Origin: Acinetobacter sp. ANC 4805
GTDB lineage: Bacteria; Pseudomonadota; Gammaproteobacteria; Pseudomonadales; Moraxellaceae
Length of the DNA: 64,000 nt
Reading direction: 5' to 3'
NCBI RefSeq assembly: GCF_022549495.1
Contig: NZ_JAKZGD010000010.1
Span: forward strand, 1 to 64,000
Position 1 is the first letter of the stretch; the number at the start of each line of letters is the position of its first letter. Positions 29,604 to 40,485 of the stretch are shown here, piece after piece. The notes beneath the pieces are model-generated. The model saw only the letters and a program-made list of their open reading frames with translations. It searched no databases and had not been told where the DNA came from. The position numbers were made by a program, and so were the translations under genes.

Positions 29604-31148
29604 TTAGTAAGTTTGAGTCGCTTTGAAGCTCTCAATACCTGATTTGATTGCTGCTTCGATGTCTTTGTTATAATCACCAGTTTCATCGATCTGTTGCATT
29701 AACGCAGCATATTCAGAACGGAAGTAAGAAATTAACGCAGTATCAAAATCTACGATTTTCTTCACTTCTACGTCAGCCATATAGCCTTCGTTAGATGCAT
29801 ATACAGAAACAGCTTGGTCAGCAATTGAGTAAGGAGCATATTGTTTTTGCTTCATTAACTCAGTTACACGTTGACCATGCTCAAGTTGCTTACGAGTTGC
29901 TTCATCAAGATCAGAAGCGAACTGAGCAAACGCAGCCAATTCACGGTATTGTGCTAAAGCAGTACGGATACCACCAGACAATTTTTTGATGATCTTAGTT
30001 TGAGCAGAACCACCAACACGCGATACAGAGATACCCGCGTTCACAGCAGGACGAATACCTGCGTTGAATAATGATGTTTCTAAGAAGATCTGACCGTCAG
30101 TAATCGAAATTACGTTGGTTGGTACGAATGCAGATACGTCACCCGCTTGAGTTTCAATAATCGGTAATGCAGTTAAAGAACCAGTTTGACCAGTTACTGC
30201 ACCGTTAGTGAATTTCTCAACGTAATCAGCTGAAACGCGCGAAGCACGTTCAAGAAGACGCGAGTGAAGATAGAATACGTCACCTGGATACGCTTCACGA
30301 CCTGGTGGACGACGTAATAACAATGAAATTTGACGGTAAGCAACAGCTTGCTTAGACAAATCATCATAAATAATTAACGCATCTTCACCGCGGTCACGGA
30401 AGTATTCACCCATTGTACAACCAGAGTACGGAGCTAAATACTGCATTGCTGCAGGATCAGCGGCCGCAGCTGCGACAACAGTTGTATACGCCATAGCGCC
30501 AGTTTCTTCTAGCTTACGTACAACGTTTGCAATTGTTGATTGTTTTTGACCAATCGCAACGTATACACATTTAATGCCAGAATGTTTCTGAGCGATGATC
30601 GCATCGATCGCCATTGCTGTTTTACCAGTTTGACGGTCACCAATAATCAACTCACGCTGACCACGACCTACAGGGATCATGGTATCAACTGATTTATAAC
30701 CAGTTTGAACAGGTTCGTCGACAGACTGACGCCAAATTACACCTGGTGCTACTTTTTCAACAGCATCAGTTAATTTTGCATCAATTGGGCCTTTACCATC
30801 AATAGGATTACCCAAAGCATCTACGACACGGCCAAGAAGTTCAGGACCAACTGGAACTTCTAATACACGACCTGTACAACGAGCTTTTTGACCTTCTTGC
30901 AGGCTTAGGTAGTTACCTAAAACAACGGCACCCACTGAATCCTGTTCTAGGTTCAGTGCCATACCAAATAAGCCGCCGTCGAATTCGATCATTTCACCGT
31001 ACATTGCATCCGCAAGACCGTGAATACGCACGATACCGTCAGATACCATGACGATGGTACCTTCATTCTTCGCGGTCGCGCTGGTGTCCAGATCGCCGAT
31101 ACGCTGTTTAATGAGCGCACTGATCTCGGATGGATTCAGTTGTTGCAT
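29604..31148 (-). CDS. atpA: ATP synthase F1 alpha subunit
   Basis: A 514-residue non-catalytic nucleotide-binding subunit. Walker A is [11 protein letters not shown] near residue 170, and the family signature [17 protein letters not shown] is near 365. The ATG at 31148 is used because GAGGAA lies 7 bases upstream and the length then matches E. coli AtpA; the upstream TTG frame overlaps that site. The same ribosome-binding stretch precedes atpF. Confidence 0.97.
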   Translation of the reverse strand: MQQLNPSEISALIKQRIGDLDTSATAKNEGTIVMVSDGIVRIHGLADAMYGEMIEFDGGLFGMALNLEQDSVGAVVLGNYLSLQEGQKARCTGRVLEVPVGPELLGRVVDALGNPIDGKGPIDAKLTDAVEKVAPGVIWRQSVDEPVQTGYKSVDTMIPVGRGQRELIIGDRQTGKTAMAIDAIIAQKHSGIKCVYVAIGQKQSTIANVVRKLEETGAMAYTTVVAAAAADPAAMQYLAPYSGCTMGEYFRDRGEDALIIYDDLSKQAVAYRQISLLLRRPPGREAYPGDVFYLHSRLLERASRVSADYVEKFTNGAVTGQTGSLTALPIIETQAGDVSAFVPTNVISITDGQIFLETSLFNAGIRPAVNAGISVSRVGGSAQTKIIKKLSGGIRTALAQYRELAAFAQFASDLDEATRKQLEHGQRVTELMKQKQYAPYSIADQAVSVYASNEGYMADVEVKKIVDFDTALISYFRSEYAALMQQIDETGDYNKDIEAAIKSGIESFKATQTY

Positions 31149-31190
31149 TGCGCTATTCCTCAATCTTTTTTAAGTTCAGTCTTATTGCTA

Positions 31191-31727
31191 TTACGCAAGA
31201 AGACGAGTCCGCATTTTTTCAAGCTTGTTAAGCGCAGAATCATCTATCACTTGGTCGCCTGCATGAATCACAACACCTGCGATCAACGCTGGATTAACGC
31301 TAACAGTCACATGAACAGTTCTGTTAAAACGTTTTTCAAGCGCATGAGCTAAAATATGCTCTTGTGTCGCATCAAGTGGAAAAGCAGATTCAATCTCTAC
31401 TTCCAATGTGTTGTTGTTCTGCGATTTAAGTAATTCGTATTCTGCTGCAATTTCAGGCAATAAAACTAAGCGATCATTATCTGCAAGTAATGTCAAAAAA
31501 TTAGACACAGCTTGAGATTGATCTTCACCTAAAACTTTCGCAAAAAGACTTACCTGCTCCGCAGGAGTCAACTCAGGGCGATTTAAATAAGCGGAAAATG
31601 CTTCATCTTGCACCGCAGCACTGAGCAGTTGTAATGCATTTGACCAAGAGTCAGTTGCATTTTGCTCAGATGCATAAGCAAATGCTGCCTTAGCGTATGG
31701 GCGTGCCAACGTCAAGAGTTCAGCCAT
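31191..31727 (-). CDS. atpH: ATP synthase F1 delta subunit
   Basis: A 178-residue subunit that ties the peripheral stalk (b2) to the top of F1. The N-terminal six-helix domain starts [19 protein letters not shown]. The C-terminal part holds the conserved [29 protein letters not shown]. It lies 12 bases after atpF. Confidence 0.96.
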   Translation of the reverse strand: MAELLTLARPYAKAAFAYASEQNATDSWSNALQLLSAAVQDEAFSAYLNRPELTPAEQVSLFAKVLGEDQSQAVSNFLTLLADNDRLVLLPEIAAEYELLKSQNNNTLEVEIESAFPLDATQEHILAHALEKRFNRTVHVTVSVNPALIAGVVIHAGDQVIDDSALNKLEKMRTRLLA

Positions 31728-31739
31728 ATTTCGCCTCGC

Positions 31740-32210
31740 TTATAGTTTAGCAGCCAGCTGAGTCAGCATGGCATTATGAGCTTCTGCGTCAACTTGTTGG
31801 TTCAGAATTTTTTCTGCGCCAGCAACTGCCAAAGCAGCAACTTGTTGACGTAATTCTTCGCGAGCAGCATTGATGTCTTGATCAACAGTTTCTTTCGCCT
31901 GTTGACGAATACGCTCACCTTCAGCAGATGCTTGGGTACGCGCTTCTTCGACCAATTGTGCTGCACGACGGTTCGCTTGTTCGATCAATTGAGCCGCTTG
32001 TGCTTTTGCTGCGTCTAATTCTGCCTTAACTTGTGCTTGCGCATCAGCAAGGTCAGCTTTCGCTTTTTCAGCAGCATTTAAGCCATCAGCGATTTTACGC
32101 TGACGCTCACTAATCGCATTGATTAGTGGTGGCCAAACGAACTTCATACAAAATGCGACAAAAATCGCAAATGATATCGCCTGACCAATCAATGTGAGGT
32201 TGATATTCAT
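31740..32210 (-). CDS. atpF: ATP synthase Fo b subunit
   Basis: A 156-residue peripheral-stalk subunit with one N-terminal membrane helix ([24 protein letters not shown]). A long Ala/Gln/Lys-rich coiled coil follows from residue 30 to the end. The ATG at 32210 gives the same length as the E. coli protein and has the same GAGGAA ribosome-binding site as atpA. Confidence 0.96.
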   Translation of the reverse strand: MNINLTLIGQAISFAIFVAFCMKFVWPPLINAISERQRKIADGLNAAEKAKADLADAQAQVKAELDAAKAQAAQLIEQANRRAAQLVEEARTQASAEGERIRQQAKETVDQDINAAREELRQQVAALAVAGAEKILNQQVDAEAHNAMLTQLAAKL

Positions 32211-32250
32211 TTCGCTATTCCTCAAATGGTGGATTTAGAAATGAAGCCAA

Positions 32251-32529
<279 letters not shown>

Positions 32530-32578
32530 TTAAACTAAAATTTAAGCCTAACTATCGGTTGATAATTAGGCAATACCA

Positions 32579-33457
<879 letters not shown>

Positions 33458-33553
33458 TCACACCTGGTCAATGTCAATCATTAAAAAGAAGCGAAACAAA
33501 TCATGCGAACTGCAATAATCTCATTCCTGCTTCCAAAAATCTCAAAATGTGTC

Positions 33554-33952
33554 TTACACTCGTTTTTTTAAACGTGATGCCCAAAAAGGTGCAACCCACG
33601 TCATTGCTTGAACAAGTATAAATCCACTAAACAACGCAACCGGTGACAAAGGTTTTACATTGCTTAAAATTAAAATAAAACCCACAATCACAATTGCAAA
33701 CTTGCCGAGCATCCCTCGATACATATTGAGCATGACTTGTTTTGATGCTCTTGCGCCTGCCGTTCTAAACGACTGCCAAGCAAAATAACAATGTGCTAAC
33801 CAACAGACCAAAGCCCCAAGTGCAGCACTCAAAGCAGCAGTTGTGTCTTTCATCATCCACGCAAGCAAAGCTGCAACTGGAATCATACACGCTTGTAAGA
33901 AGACCAAAGCTTTTGCTAATCGTCGGTCAATCATGCGACTAGTTTGGCTCAT
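33554..33952 (-). CDS. atpI: ATP synthase assembly protein I
   Basis: A 132-residue small membrane protein with four hydrophobic segments. It opens the atp operon, as AtpI does elsewhere, where it helps assemble the c-ring. Sequence conservation in the family is low, so position is the main support. A gap of 99 bases separates it from atpB. Confidence 0.88.
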   Translation of the reverse strand: MSQTSRMIDRRLAKALVFLQACMIPVAALLAWMMKDTTAALSAALGALVCWLAHCYFAWQSFRTAGARASKQVMLNMYRGMLGKFAIVIVGFILILSNVKPLSPVALFSGFILVQAMTWVAPFWASRLKKRV

Positions 33953-34016
33953 TTTTTATCCACTCACAACATAACTGCTTGACAAGTTTTATTGATGATC
34001 GTTTCGAATCGCAGGC

Positions 34017-34045
34017 ATTATAGAGTTACACCCCTGAACATGCAA
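34017..34045 (-). promoter_or_regulatory. atpIp: probable sigma-70 promoter of the atp operon
   Basis: On the minus strand TTGCAT (34040-34045) and TATAAT (34017-34022) are separated by exactly 17 bases. Transcription would start near 34010, about 58 bases before atpI. The -10 box is a perfect match. Confidence 0.7.
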
Positions 34046-34122
34046 TCTTTTCTCGACCTAAGTCGGTTTTTTTCGTTAGCATATTTCCTGACGATAGAGT
34101 CAACTCATTTTTATTTTTTTCA

Positions 34123-34962
34123 TCATTTTTGCGTACTTAATATGCATTTATCGGTTTTTGAAGCCAATTTTTTCCATGCAGTAACAAAATTATCTTCACC
34201 ACGCATACTTTCATCTACAGCTTGAAACTCTACTGGATTCAACTTTTGATATTGACTACGACTTGCTGACACTTCAGCCAATAGACACATTTGTGTTTTA
34301 GGTCGATTATCTTTTAAGAATTTAATTTGGGTAACAGTAGGTGCAATATGCGGATCATCTGTTAAAGCACCTGCAAATTTTAAATTGAGCGCTCGCTCTA
34401 AGTATTGATAAGCATCATGATACGACCAATAAGGTTTGGCTTTATTCGAGCTTTCATATTGCTGTGAAGCCTGTAGCATTTGTTGCGAGAACTCTTTCGC
34501 ATTTGCCATATACTTGGCTTTATTTTCTGGATATTGCTGTGAACGTAAGGTCGCAATAAAGAAAGCAATGCGAACCGCATTATTCGGGTCTAACCAGACA
34601 TGGCTATCAATCGTATTCGCTAATGCTGCACCACGTAGACTTCGTTGTGGCAAGATCGTCAAAATACCTGAATCTAAAAGTGCAATTGCCTTATGATTTT
34701 TATTGAGTAACTTTTCTAAAGGTGCTTCATGCACTTTACCTAACCATAACACCAATGAAGCGTCTTGAATTGCCTTACGATGTGCAGGTGTGAGTTGTAC
34801 ATCATGTCCGCTTTGATCACCTAATAATAGAATAGGCTCTTCCACCCCTTCCGTTACTTCTTTCGCAATCAAGTAAATCGGATGCGTTGAGACCACCAAA
34901 CTTTGAGTCCATCCCCATGTACTTAACATCGAAAAGAAAACAAAAACAAAAAGGCGTAACAT
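34123..34962 (-). CDS. znuA: zinc ABC transporter substrate-binding protein ZnuA
   Basis: A 279-residue periplasmic zinc-binding lipocalin-like protein of cluster A-I. A signal peptide (MLRLFVFVFFSMLSTWGWTQS) precedes VVSTHPIYLIAKEV. The three zinc-ligand histidines are visible in GHDVQLTP, DSHVWLDP and SYHDAYQYLE. The long acidic His-rich loop of many ZnuA proteins is missing, so this is a compact version. ATG 34962 is preferred to the upstream TTG. It is divergent from zur-znuC-znuB, with a Zur box 28 bases upstream. Confidence 0.88.
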   Translation of the reverse strand: MLRLFVFVFFSMLSTWGWTQSLVVSTHPIYLIAKEVTEGVEEPILLLGDQSGHDVQLTPAHRKAIQDASLVLWLGKVHEAPLEKLLNKNHKAIALLDSGILTILPQRSLRGAALANTIDSHVWLDPNNAVRIAFFIATLRSQQYPENKAKYMANAKEFSQQMLQASQQYESSNKAKPYWSYHDAYQYLERALNLKFAGALTDDPHIAPTVTQIKFLKDNRPKTQMCLLAEVSASRSQYQKLNPVEFQAVDESMRGEDNFVTAWKKLASKTDKCILSTQK

Positions 34963-34989
34963 CTCAACAGTACTCAATTCAGCAGAACA

Positions 34990-35004
34990 CGTTATAATAT
35001 AACA
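34990..35004. promoter_or_regulatory. Zur box at znuA
   Basis: CGTTATAATATAACA matches the E. coli-type Zur consensus TGTTATAnTATAACA (from memory) at every defined position but the first. Its core GTTATA-A-TATAAC is a perfect palindrome. It is 28 bases upstream of znuA and 179 bases upstream of zur, so it can repress at least znuA when zinc is plentiful. Confidence 0.8.
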
Positions 35005-35182
35005 AAAGTTAAAAAATGCCTATGGCTATTTTAAGATTCATTACTCTATCCGCCACGCGCTTAACTTATATATAGCTCGTTATCCTGAATTGCATGTTAT
35101 GATAGCGAGTCTATTGAAACGTCAATAAAAGCTACGGCTCATGAACAATCAATAGATTCTACAAAAATAATGGGGTCAACTT

Positions 35183-35680
35183 ATGGGTTCTTGTTCTCAT
35201 GAACATGACAATGCTTTACATGGTGTCCACGGTCATCACGATATTAAAGCTCGACTTGCTGAAGCAGAAAGTTTATGTGCTGCGGTTGGCGCTCGCCTAA
35301 CCCCTTTGCGTAAAGAAGTACTTGAACTCATTTTAAATGCATCTGCACCGATGGGGGCTTATGATTTATTGGCTAAAATTAAAGGACAAGCAGACCGCCC
35401 TGCTGCCCCACCTACGGTTTATCGTACTTTAGACTTTTTACTAGAAAAAGGCTTAATTCATAGATTAACCTCTATCAATGCTTATATTCCATGTTGTCAT
35501 CCACGTGAAGGACACCAAGCTGCCTTTCTGATTTGTACTGAATGTCATTCAGTGAAAGAGGCTTCAGCACAAGGCTTGATTCAACAGCTTGATCAACTTG
35601 CTGCTTCTGATCAATTTTTTGCACAGCACAGCATCATTGAAATTTCTGGAAAATGTCATCAGTGCAACACACGTCAGTAA
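35183..35680 (+). CDS. zur: zinc uptake regulator Zur (Fur family)
   Basis: A 165-residue zinc-responsive repressor. A His-rich N-terminus (SCSHEHDNALHGVHGHHD) precedes the winged helix (RLTPLRKEVLELILNASAPMGAYDLL, then PPTVYRTLDFLLEKGLIHRL). The dimerisation domain holds CCHPREGHQAAFLICTECHSV and a C-terminal CHQC pair, which build the structural and sensory zinc sites. It overlaps znuC by 28 bases, so repressor and transporter are made together. Confidence 0.93.
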   Translation: MGSCSHEHDNALHGVHGHHDIKARLAEAESLCAAVGARLTPLRKEVLELILNASAPMGAYDLLAKIKGQADRPAAPPTVYRTLDFLLEKGLIHRLTSINAYIPCCHPREGHQAAFLICTECHSVKEASAQGLIQQLDQLAASDQFFAQHSIIEISGKCHQCNTRQ

Positions 35681-36441
35681 GCACTCCACTTATTCAATTG
35701 GAGAATATTTCTGTTCGACGTGATGAGCGAGATATTTTGAGAAATATTGATTTTGCATTACAAGCAAAAGAAATTGTAACGCTCATAGGGCCAAATGGTG
35801 CAGGTAAGTCGACGTTAATTAAAGTCTTACTTGGCATCATGTCACCCAATAAAGGAAAAGTTCACTTTTCTAAGAAATTAAAACTGGCTTACGTCCCTCA
35901 AAAATTCAACCCTTCAGCCAGTCTTCCCTTACGTGTTCAAGACTTACTTGATTTAGAAATTTGCACTGCTGATTTACGTGAAGAAATTAGTCGTGATACA
36001 GGGATTCAAAAACTGCTGTCCTCAAAAGTACAACAACTATCAGGCGGTGAACGACAACGGGTTTTACTGGCACGCGCTTTACTACGTCAACCTGATATTT
36101 TAGTGCTTGATGAGCCAATGCAAGGTTTGGATATTCAATCCGAAGCTGAACTCTATGACTATGTCCGCAGCTTACCTGAACGTTATGGTTGCGCAGTGTT
36201 AATGGTCTCACATGATTTGCAATGGGTGATGCAAGGTACGCATCGCGTGGTCTGTCTCAATAAGCACATTTGCTGTAGTGGTTTACCTGAAAGCATTCAA
36301 CAGCATCCTGAGTACCAAGCTATTTTTGGCACTCAGCGCATGTTCTACCAGCATCATCACAATCATTGTGGGCATAGTGACCATGCCGAACCATGCTCAC
36401 ATGATCCGCGCCCACATATTCACCCCGAACCAAAGGTCTAA
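35653..36441 (+). CDS. znuC: zinc ABC transporter ATP-binding protein ZnuC
   Basis: A 262-residue ATPase. Walker A is GPNGAGKST near residue 42, the signature motif is LSGGERQRV near 128, Walker B is ILVLDEPMQGLD near 150, and the switch His is in MVSHDLQW. The C-terminal 40 residues are very His-rich (HHHNHCGHSDHAEPCSHD), which may bind zinc. It begins inside zur and is followed 3 bases later by znuB. Confidence 0.95.
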   Translation: MSSVQHTSVSTPLIQLENISVRRDERDILRNIDFALQAKEIVTLIGPNGAGKSTLIKVLLGIMSPNKGKVHFSKKLKLAYVPQKFNPSASLPLRVQDLLDLEICTADLREEISRDTGIQKLLSSKVQQLSGGERQRVLLARALLRQPDILVLDEPMQGLDIQSEAELYDYVRSLPERYGCAVLMVSHDLQWVMQGTHRVVCLNKHICCSGLPESIQQHPEYQAIFGTQRMFYQHHHNHCGHSDHAEPCSHDPRPHIHPEPKV

Positions 36442-36444
36442 GCA

Positions 36445-37254
36445 ATGATGGAATGGTTACAACTACTATTACCTGCTTGGATTATGGGGTCGCTACTGGT
36501 ATTCCTGACAGCACCACTCGGCTGCCTGATGCTTTGGCGCAGAATGTCTTTTTTTGCCGACACCATGGCGCACGGAACTTTACTAGGTGTCGCCATTGCA
36601 GGTTTATTGCATTTACCTTTTTGGTTAGGTGTAGCCAGTTTAGCTGCATTATTGGTGGCAATTTTATGGGTTCTGCATGATTCTCGCCTACCCAATGACG
36701 CCCTACTCGCTCTAAGCTCAGCAACCTTACTCTGCTCAGGCTTGCTCTTGATTCAGCATATTCCGAGTTTACGTCCCGAATTATTGAGCTATTTGTTCGG
36801 TGATCTACTCAGTATCGAGTGGGCTGATTTACCCATGTTTGCCGTGGTCATTGTGAGTTCTCTGGCTGTGCTTTATCGCTCATGGTCAGCGCAAATCCAA
36901 ATTGCGATTGACCCTGATATTGCCATGAGCGAAGGGGTCAGTGCGAACTGGCAACGTTTAATTTTCATGCTATTACTGGCTTTATTTACTGTACTTGCGC
37001 TACGTGCAGTGGGTTCACTACTGATGGGCGCATTGCTCGTCATTCCTGCGCTGAGTGCACGTTTGCTTGCACACTCACCTAAGCAAATGGTGATTTGGGC
37101 ATTTTTACTGGCGCAATTCGGTGTCACTGTCGGTTTATGGTCAAGTGCAGCATTAAATATTGCTACAGGTCTTAGTATCGTTTTATGTATGGCGCTTTGC
37201 TTTGCACTCATTTTTACAGTGCAGAAACTTTTACCAAGTTTCAAAACCAATTAA
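36445..37254 (+). CDS. znuB: zinc ABC transporter permease ZnuB
   Basis: A 269-residue permease of the ABC-3 family with about eight hydrophobic helices. The family motif region FFADTMAHGTLLGVAIAGLL is near residue 34, and VGSLLMGALLVIPALSARLLA is near 190. It is the last gene of the zur-znuC-znuB unit. Confidence 0.95.
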   Translation: MMEWLQLLLPAWIMGSLLVFLTAPLGCLMLWRRMSFFADTMAHGTLLGVAIAGLLHLPFWLGVASLAALLVAILWVLHDSRLPNDALLALSSATLLCSGLLLIQHIPSLRPELLSYLFGDLLSIEWADLPMFAVVIVSSLAVLYRSWSAQIQIAIDPDIAMSEGVSANWQRLIFMLLLALFTVLALRAVGSLLMGALLVIPALSARLLAHSPKQMVIWAFLLAQFGVTVGLWSSAALNIATGLSIVLCMALCFALIFTVQKLLPSFKTN

Positions 37255-37406
37255 CCGTTTAGACAAGCAACCAACTTCTTCTGATTATTCCTGTTCGCAA
37301 TGATGAGCATCGTAAAATTCGTCAGAAATAAACTATTAAGCTCTGCCGACATCAGGCACAATCATGGCATTAAGTCACTTAAAAATAACGAACTAAGGAG
37401 AGCTTC

Positions 37407-38327
37407 ATGACTGCTCAATCTGTCATTCTTCCATTACCGTCCGACCATGCTCGTTTTATTGTTTTACGTTTAAAAGATTTAAATATTTCGGAACTCAAGC
37501 AGCAGATTGAAGCTCTGCTTTCAACTCGTGATCGTCTTATCACCCAACACCCAAACGATCAGATTAAAACTGCGATTGCATTTGGTCCTGAGCTTTGGTC
37601 AAGACTTTATTCACAAACGCCTGAGGGGTTTAAACAACTCGACCCTCAACAAGGGGCATTTAATATGCCTGTCGTACCAGCCGATGTGTTTATTCATATC
37701 GCCAGCGCTCGTGCCGATATTTGCTTTGCCATCAGTCAAGCATTCTTCAGTGGCATTCAAAACAAAGTTGATGTTTTAGATGAACGCGCGTGTTTCCGTT
37801 TCTTTGATGGTCGCGATATGACTGGTTTTATTGATGGTACAGAAAATCCACAATTTCCAGATGACCGTGCTGAAACAGCATTACTTCCAGCAACAGCAGA
37901 TGCTTTTGCGGATGGAAGTTTTATTTTTGCACAACGCTATATTCATGATTTGGCAAAATGGCAACAGCTCAAAGTCGATGCTCAAGAACATGTCTTTGGA
38001 CGTACCAAACTTGAATCTATCGAACTTGATGACGATATCAAACCTCAAAATTCACATGTCGCACGTACCGTGGTTGAAGATGAGGATGGCGAAGAGATGG
38101 AAATTCTACGTCATAGCTTACCTTATGGAGATGGTAGAGGAGAACAAGGTCTATTTTTTGTTGCCTATACCAACAATCTCAGTATTCTCGATGCAATGCT
38201 AAAGCGCATGTTCGGCACAACGGGTGATGGTATACATGACCGTTTATTGCATTTCACCACAGCGGTTGATGGTGCTTATTATTTTGCGCCTAGTGATGAA
38301 TTACTCGAACAGGTTTTACAAGCTTAA
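37407..38327 (+). CDS. DyP-type haem peroxidase
   Basis: A 306-residue dye-decolourising peroxidase. The signature GxxDG is GFIDGTENP with catalytic Asp 143. The proximal haem His is expected in NSHVARTVV near 215. The distal Arg lies in EILRHSLPYGDGRGEQGLFFVAY near 233. No twin-arginine or Sec signal is seen, so the enzyme is cytoplasmic, as in the B subgroup. It has a good ribosome-binding site (AAGGAGAG). It stands alone between znuB and argS. Confidence 0.92.
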   Translation: MTAQSVILPLPSDHARFIVLRLKDLNISELKQQIEALLSTRDRLITQHPNDQIKTAIAFGPELWSRLYSQTPEGFKQLDPQQGAFNMPVVPADVFIHIASARADICFAISQAFFSGIQNKVDVLDERACFRFFDGRDMTGFIDGTENPQFPDDRAETALLPATADAFADGSFIFAQRYIHDLAKWQQLKVDAQEHVFGRTKLESIELDDDIKPQNSHVARTVVEDEDGEEMEILRHSLPYGDGRGEQGLFFVAYTNNLSILDAMLKRMFGTTGDGIHDRLLHFTTAVDGAYYFAPSDELLEQVLQA

Positions 38328-38335
38328 AGAGAAAA

Positions 38336-38362
38336 ATGCTATATCTCTCGTTGATATAGCAT
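38336..38362. terminator. hairpin after the DyP gene
   Basis: Stem ATGCTATATC (38336-38345) and GATATAGCAT (38353-38362) around a 7-nt loop, 9 bases past the stop. It lacks a T tract on the plus strand, so termination is likely but not certain. Confidence 0.45.
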
Positions 38363-38497
38363 CCCCATCACCACATTGAAAAATAAAAGTCTGAAAAGAT
38401 TTATATGAATATGTTAATTCCACTTCAATCACTCTCCCCTTAAGCCCTCAAAATTTGCTATATTTGACGTTTTTCCGCGACATTTATTTCGGTAACT

Positions 38498-40288
38498 ATG
38501 AATACGGCAATACAAGCAGCTCTTGATCATGCGGTGCAATCCCTTCAACAACAAGGGGTACTTCCTTCAGATTGGACAAATACGAGCCATTTAACCCGTA
38601 CTAAAGACCGAAGTCACGGTGATTTTGCTTCAAATATTGCCATGATCGGCTCTAAAGTCGCGGGTATGAAACCACGTGATCTTGCTGAGAAAATCTTGGC
38701 TGCTCTCCCTGAAGTAGCTGATATTACTAAAGCAGAAATTGCTGGTCCTGGTTTTATTAACTTCTTCTTAAATGCTGACCAACGTTTCGCTGTACTGGAT
38801 CAAATTCAAGCACAAAAAGATCAGTACGGCCGCACTCAAGTCAATGCAGCTAAAAAGATCCAAGTCGAATTTGTTTCTGCCAACCCAACCTCTAGCCTAC
38901 ATGTAGGACATGGTCGTGGTGCGGCCTATGGAATGACTGTTGCTAACCTACTCGAAGCAACAGGTGCAAAAGTTGACCGTGAGTATTATGTCAACGATGC
39001 AGGTCGTCAAATGGATATTTTGGCAACCTCAACTTATTTACGTTATTTAGAACTCACAGGACAAACTCTGGTTTTCCCTAAAAATGCTTATCAAGGCGAC
39101 TACGTCAAAGAAATCGCGCAAAGCATTATTGATAAAGATGCCGATGCGTATGTTCGTCCAGTTGCTGACATTTATAAAGATGTGCCTGAAGACGTTCAAT
39201 ATGCCGAAGAACTCGATACTGAAGGCAACAAAGTTGTCCTTGCTGGCGACAAAGAAAAACATATTGATGGTTTAATTGCCAATTCACAGCAACTCATTGG
39301 TGCTGGCTACCGTGTATTCCACCAAGCAGCGTTACATGCCATTTTAGATGACATCAAAGATGACCTTGCTGACTTTGGCGTGACCTTTGATCAATGGTTC
39401 AGCGAAGCTTCATTGGCTGACAAAATTGATGAAGCGCTCGAAACCTTAGATCAACGCGGTTTCCTCTATGAGAAAGAAGGTAACATTTGGTTTAAATCAA
39501 CTGAATTTGGTGATGAAAAAGACCGTGTTGTGAAACGCCGCAATGGTCAAACCACATACTTTGCATCTGATATTGCTTACCACTTAAATAAGTTACAACG
39601 TGGCTACACCGACCTCATTGATATTTGGGGCTCAGACCACCACGGCTATATCTCACGTGTGAAAGCAGCCATTGATGCAATGGGTTATGACTCAAAGAAA
39701 TTGACCGTGCTTTTAGTTCAATTCGTGAGCTTATGGCGTGGTGGCGAGATGGTGCAAATGTCATCTCGTTCGGGTCAGTTCGTGACTTTACGTGACCTAC
39801 GCAAAGAAGTGGGCAACGATGCTGCACGTTTCTACTATGTGATGCGTAAGTCAGAACAACACATCGACTTTGACTTAGACCTTGCAGTTTCACAGAGCAA
39901 AGACAATGCAGTGTATTACATTCAATATGCACACGCCCGTATTTGCCGTATGTTAGAAAAAGCAGCATCTACACATCTCAGTTTTGATGCTGTTTCGGCA
40001 CGTGAACATGCAAATCGTTTAGAGCTTGATGCTGAAACTGAAATTTTAGCGAAACTTGCCGCTTATCCAGATATTTTAGTACGTGCAGCAAATGCGTATG
40101 AACCACATCAAATCGGCAACTATCTGAAAGAGTTAGCAGCCTTATTTCACGGTTGGTACAACGAACATAAAGTCCTTGGCGATGATGTGACACTTACACA
40201 AGCACGTTTATTACTTTCAATCAACGTACAGCAAGTTTTACATAATGGCTTAGAATTACTCGGTGTATCTGCACCTGAGACAATGTAA
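38498..40288 (+). CDS. argS: arginyl-tRNA synthetase
   Basis: A 596-residue class I aminoacyl-tRNA synthetase. The HIGH-type motif is HVGHGRGAA near residue 132. An N-terminal Add-1-like domain (residues 1-110) recognises the tRNA D-loop. The characteristic HHGYISRVKAA stretch is near 383, and the C-terminal anticodon-binding helices run from about 470. The KMSK loop is degenerate, as is usual in ArgS. It is followed by a repeat-bearing intergenic region and the SPOR gene. Confidence 0.97.
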   Translation: MNTAIQAALDHAVQSLQQQGVLPSDWTNTSHLTRTKDRSHGDFASNIAMIGSKVAGMKPRDLAEKILAALPEVADITKAEIAGPGFINFFLNADQRFAVLDQIQAQKDQYGRTQVNAAKKIQVEFVSANPTSSLHVGHGRGAAYGMTVANLLEATGAKVDREYYVNDAGRQMDILATSTYLRYLELTGQTLVFPKNAYQGDYVKEIAQSIIDKDADAYVRPVADIYKDVPEDVQYAEELDTEGNKVVLAGDKEKHIDGLIANSQQLIGAGYRVFHQAALHAILDDIKDDLADFGVTFDQWFSEASLADKIDEALETLDQRGFLYEKEGNIWFKSTEFGDEKDRVVKRRNGQTTYFASDIAYHLNKLQRGYTDLIDIWGSDHHGYISRVKAAIDAMGYDSKKLTVLLVQFVSLWRGGEMVQMSSRSGQFVTLRDLRKEVGNDAARFYYVMRKSEQHIDFDLDLAVSQSKDNAVYYIQYAHARICRMLEKAASTHLSFDAVSAREHANRLELDAETEILAKLAAYPDILVRAANAYEPHQIGNYLKELAALFHGWYNEHKVLGDDVTLTQARLLLSINVQQVLHNGLELLGVSAPETM

Positions 40289-40378
40289 CTAGCAAAGCAA
40301 CGCTTTGCACATTGTCGCAAGACAAGGGCTATGCCCACGTAGAAATGTAATCAGCAAAGCAACGCTCTTGCAACATTA
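40281..40378. repeat. two related hairpin repeats after argS
   Basis: ATGTAAnnAGCAAAGCAACGCT occurs at 40283-40304 and again at 40345-40366 (20 of 22 bases alike). Each copy starts an interrupted hairpin. The first pairs CAATGT with ACATTG and GCAAAGC with GCTTTGC. The second pairs AATGT with ACATT. They read as degenerate REP-like units. The first begins at the end of the argS coding sequence. Confidence 0.6.
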
Positions 40379-40393
40379 CCCAGATCGTAAAAC

Positions 40394-40430
40394 AAACAAA
40401 GCATTATTTTAAACATAATGCTTTGTTTTT
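40394..40430 (+). terminator. rho-independent terminator downstream of argS
   Basis: Perfect 14-bp stem AAACAAAGCATTAT (40394-40407) and ATAATGCTTTGTTT (40415-40428) with trailing T residues. Confidence 0.8.
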
Positions 40431-40485
40431 AAGCAGTTTCAAGTTACAAATAACCTAATAGGATTAGGATCAAGAGGAATTTCAG

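Noticed and set aside
34060..34080. Small CGAC-CTAA-GTCG hairpin with a T run on the plus strand near the atp promoter
   Set aside because: The stem is only four or five pairs and no plus-strand gene ends there.
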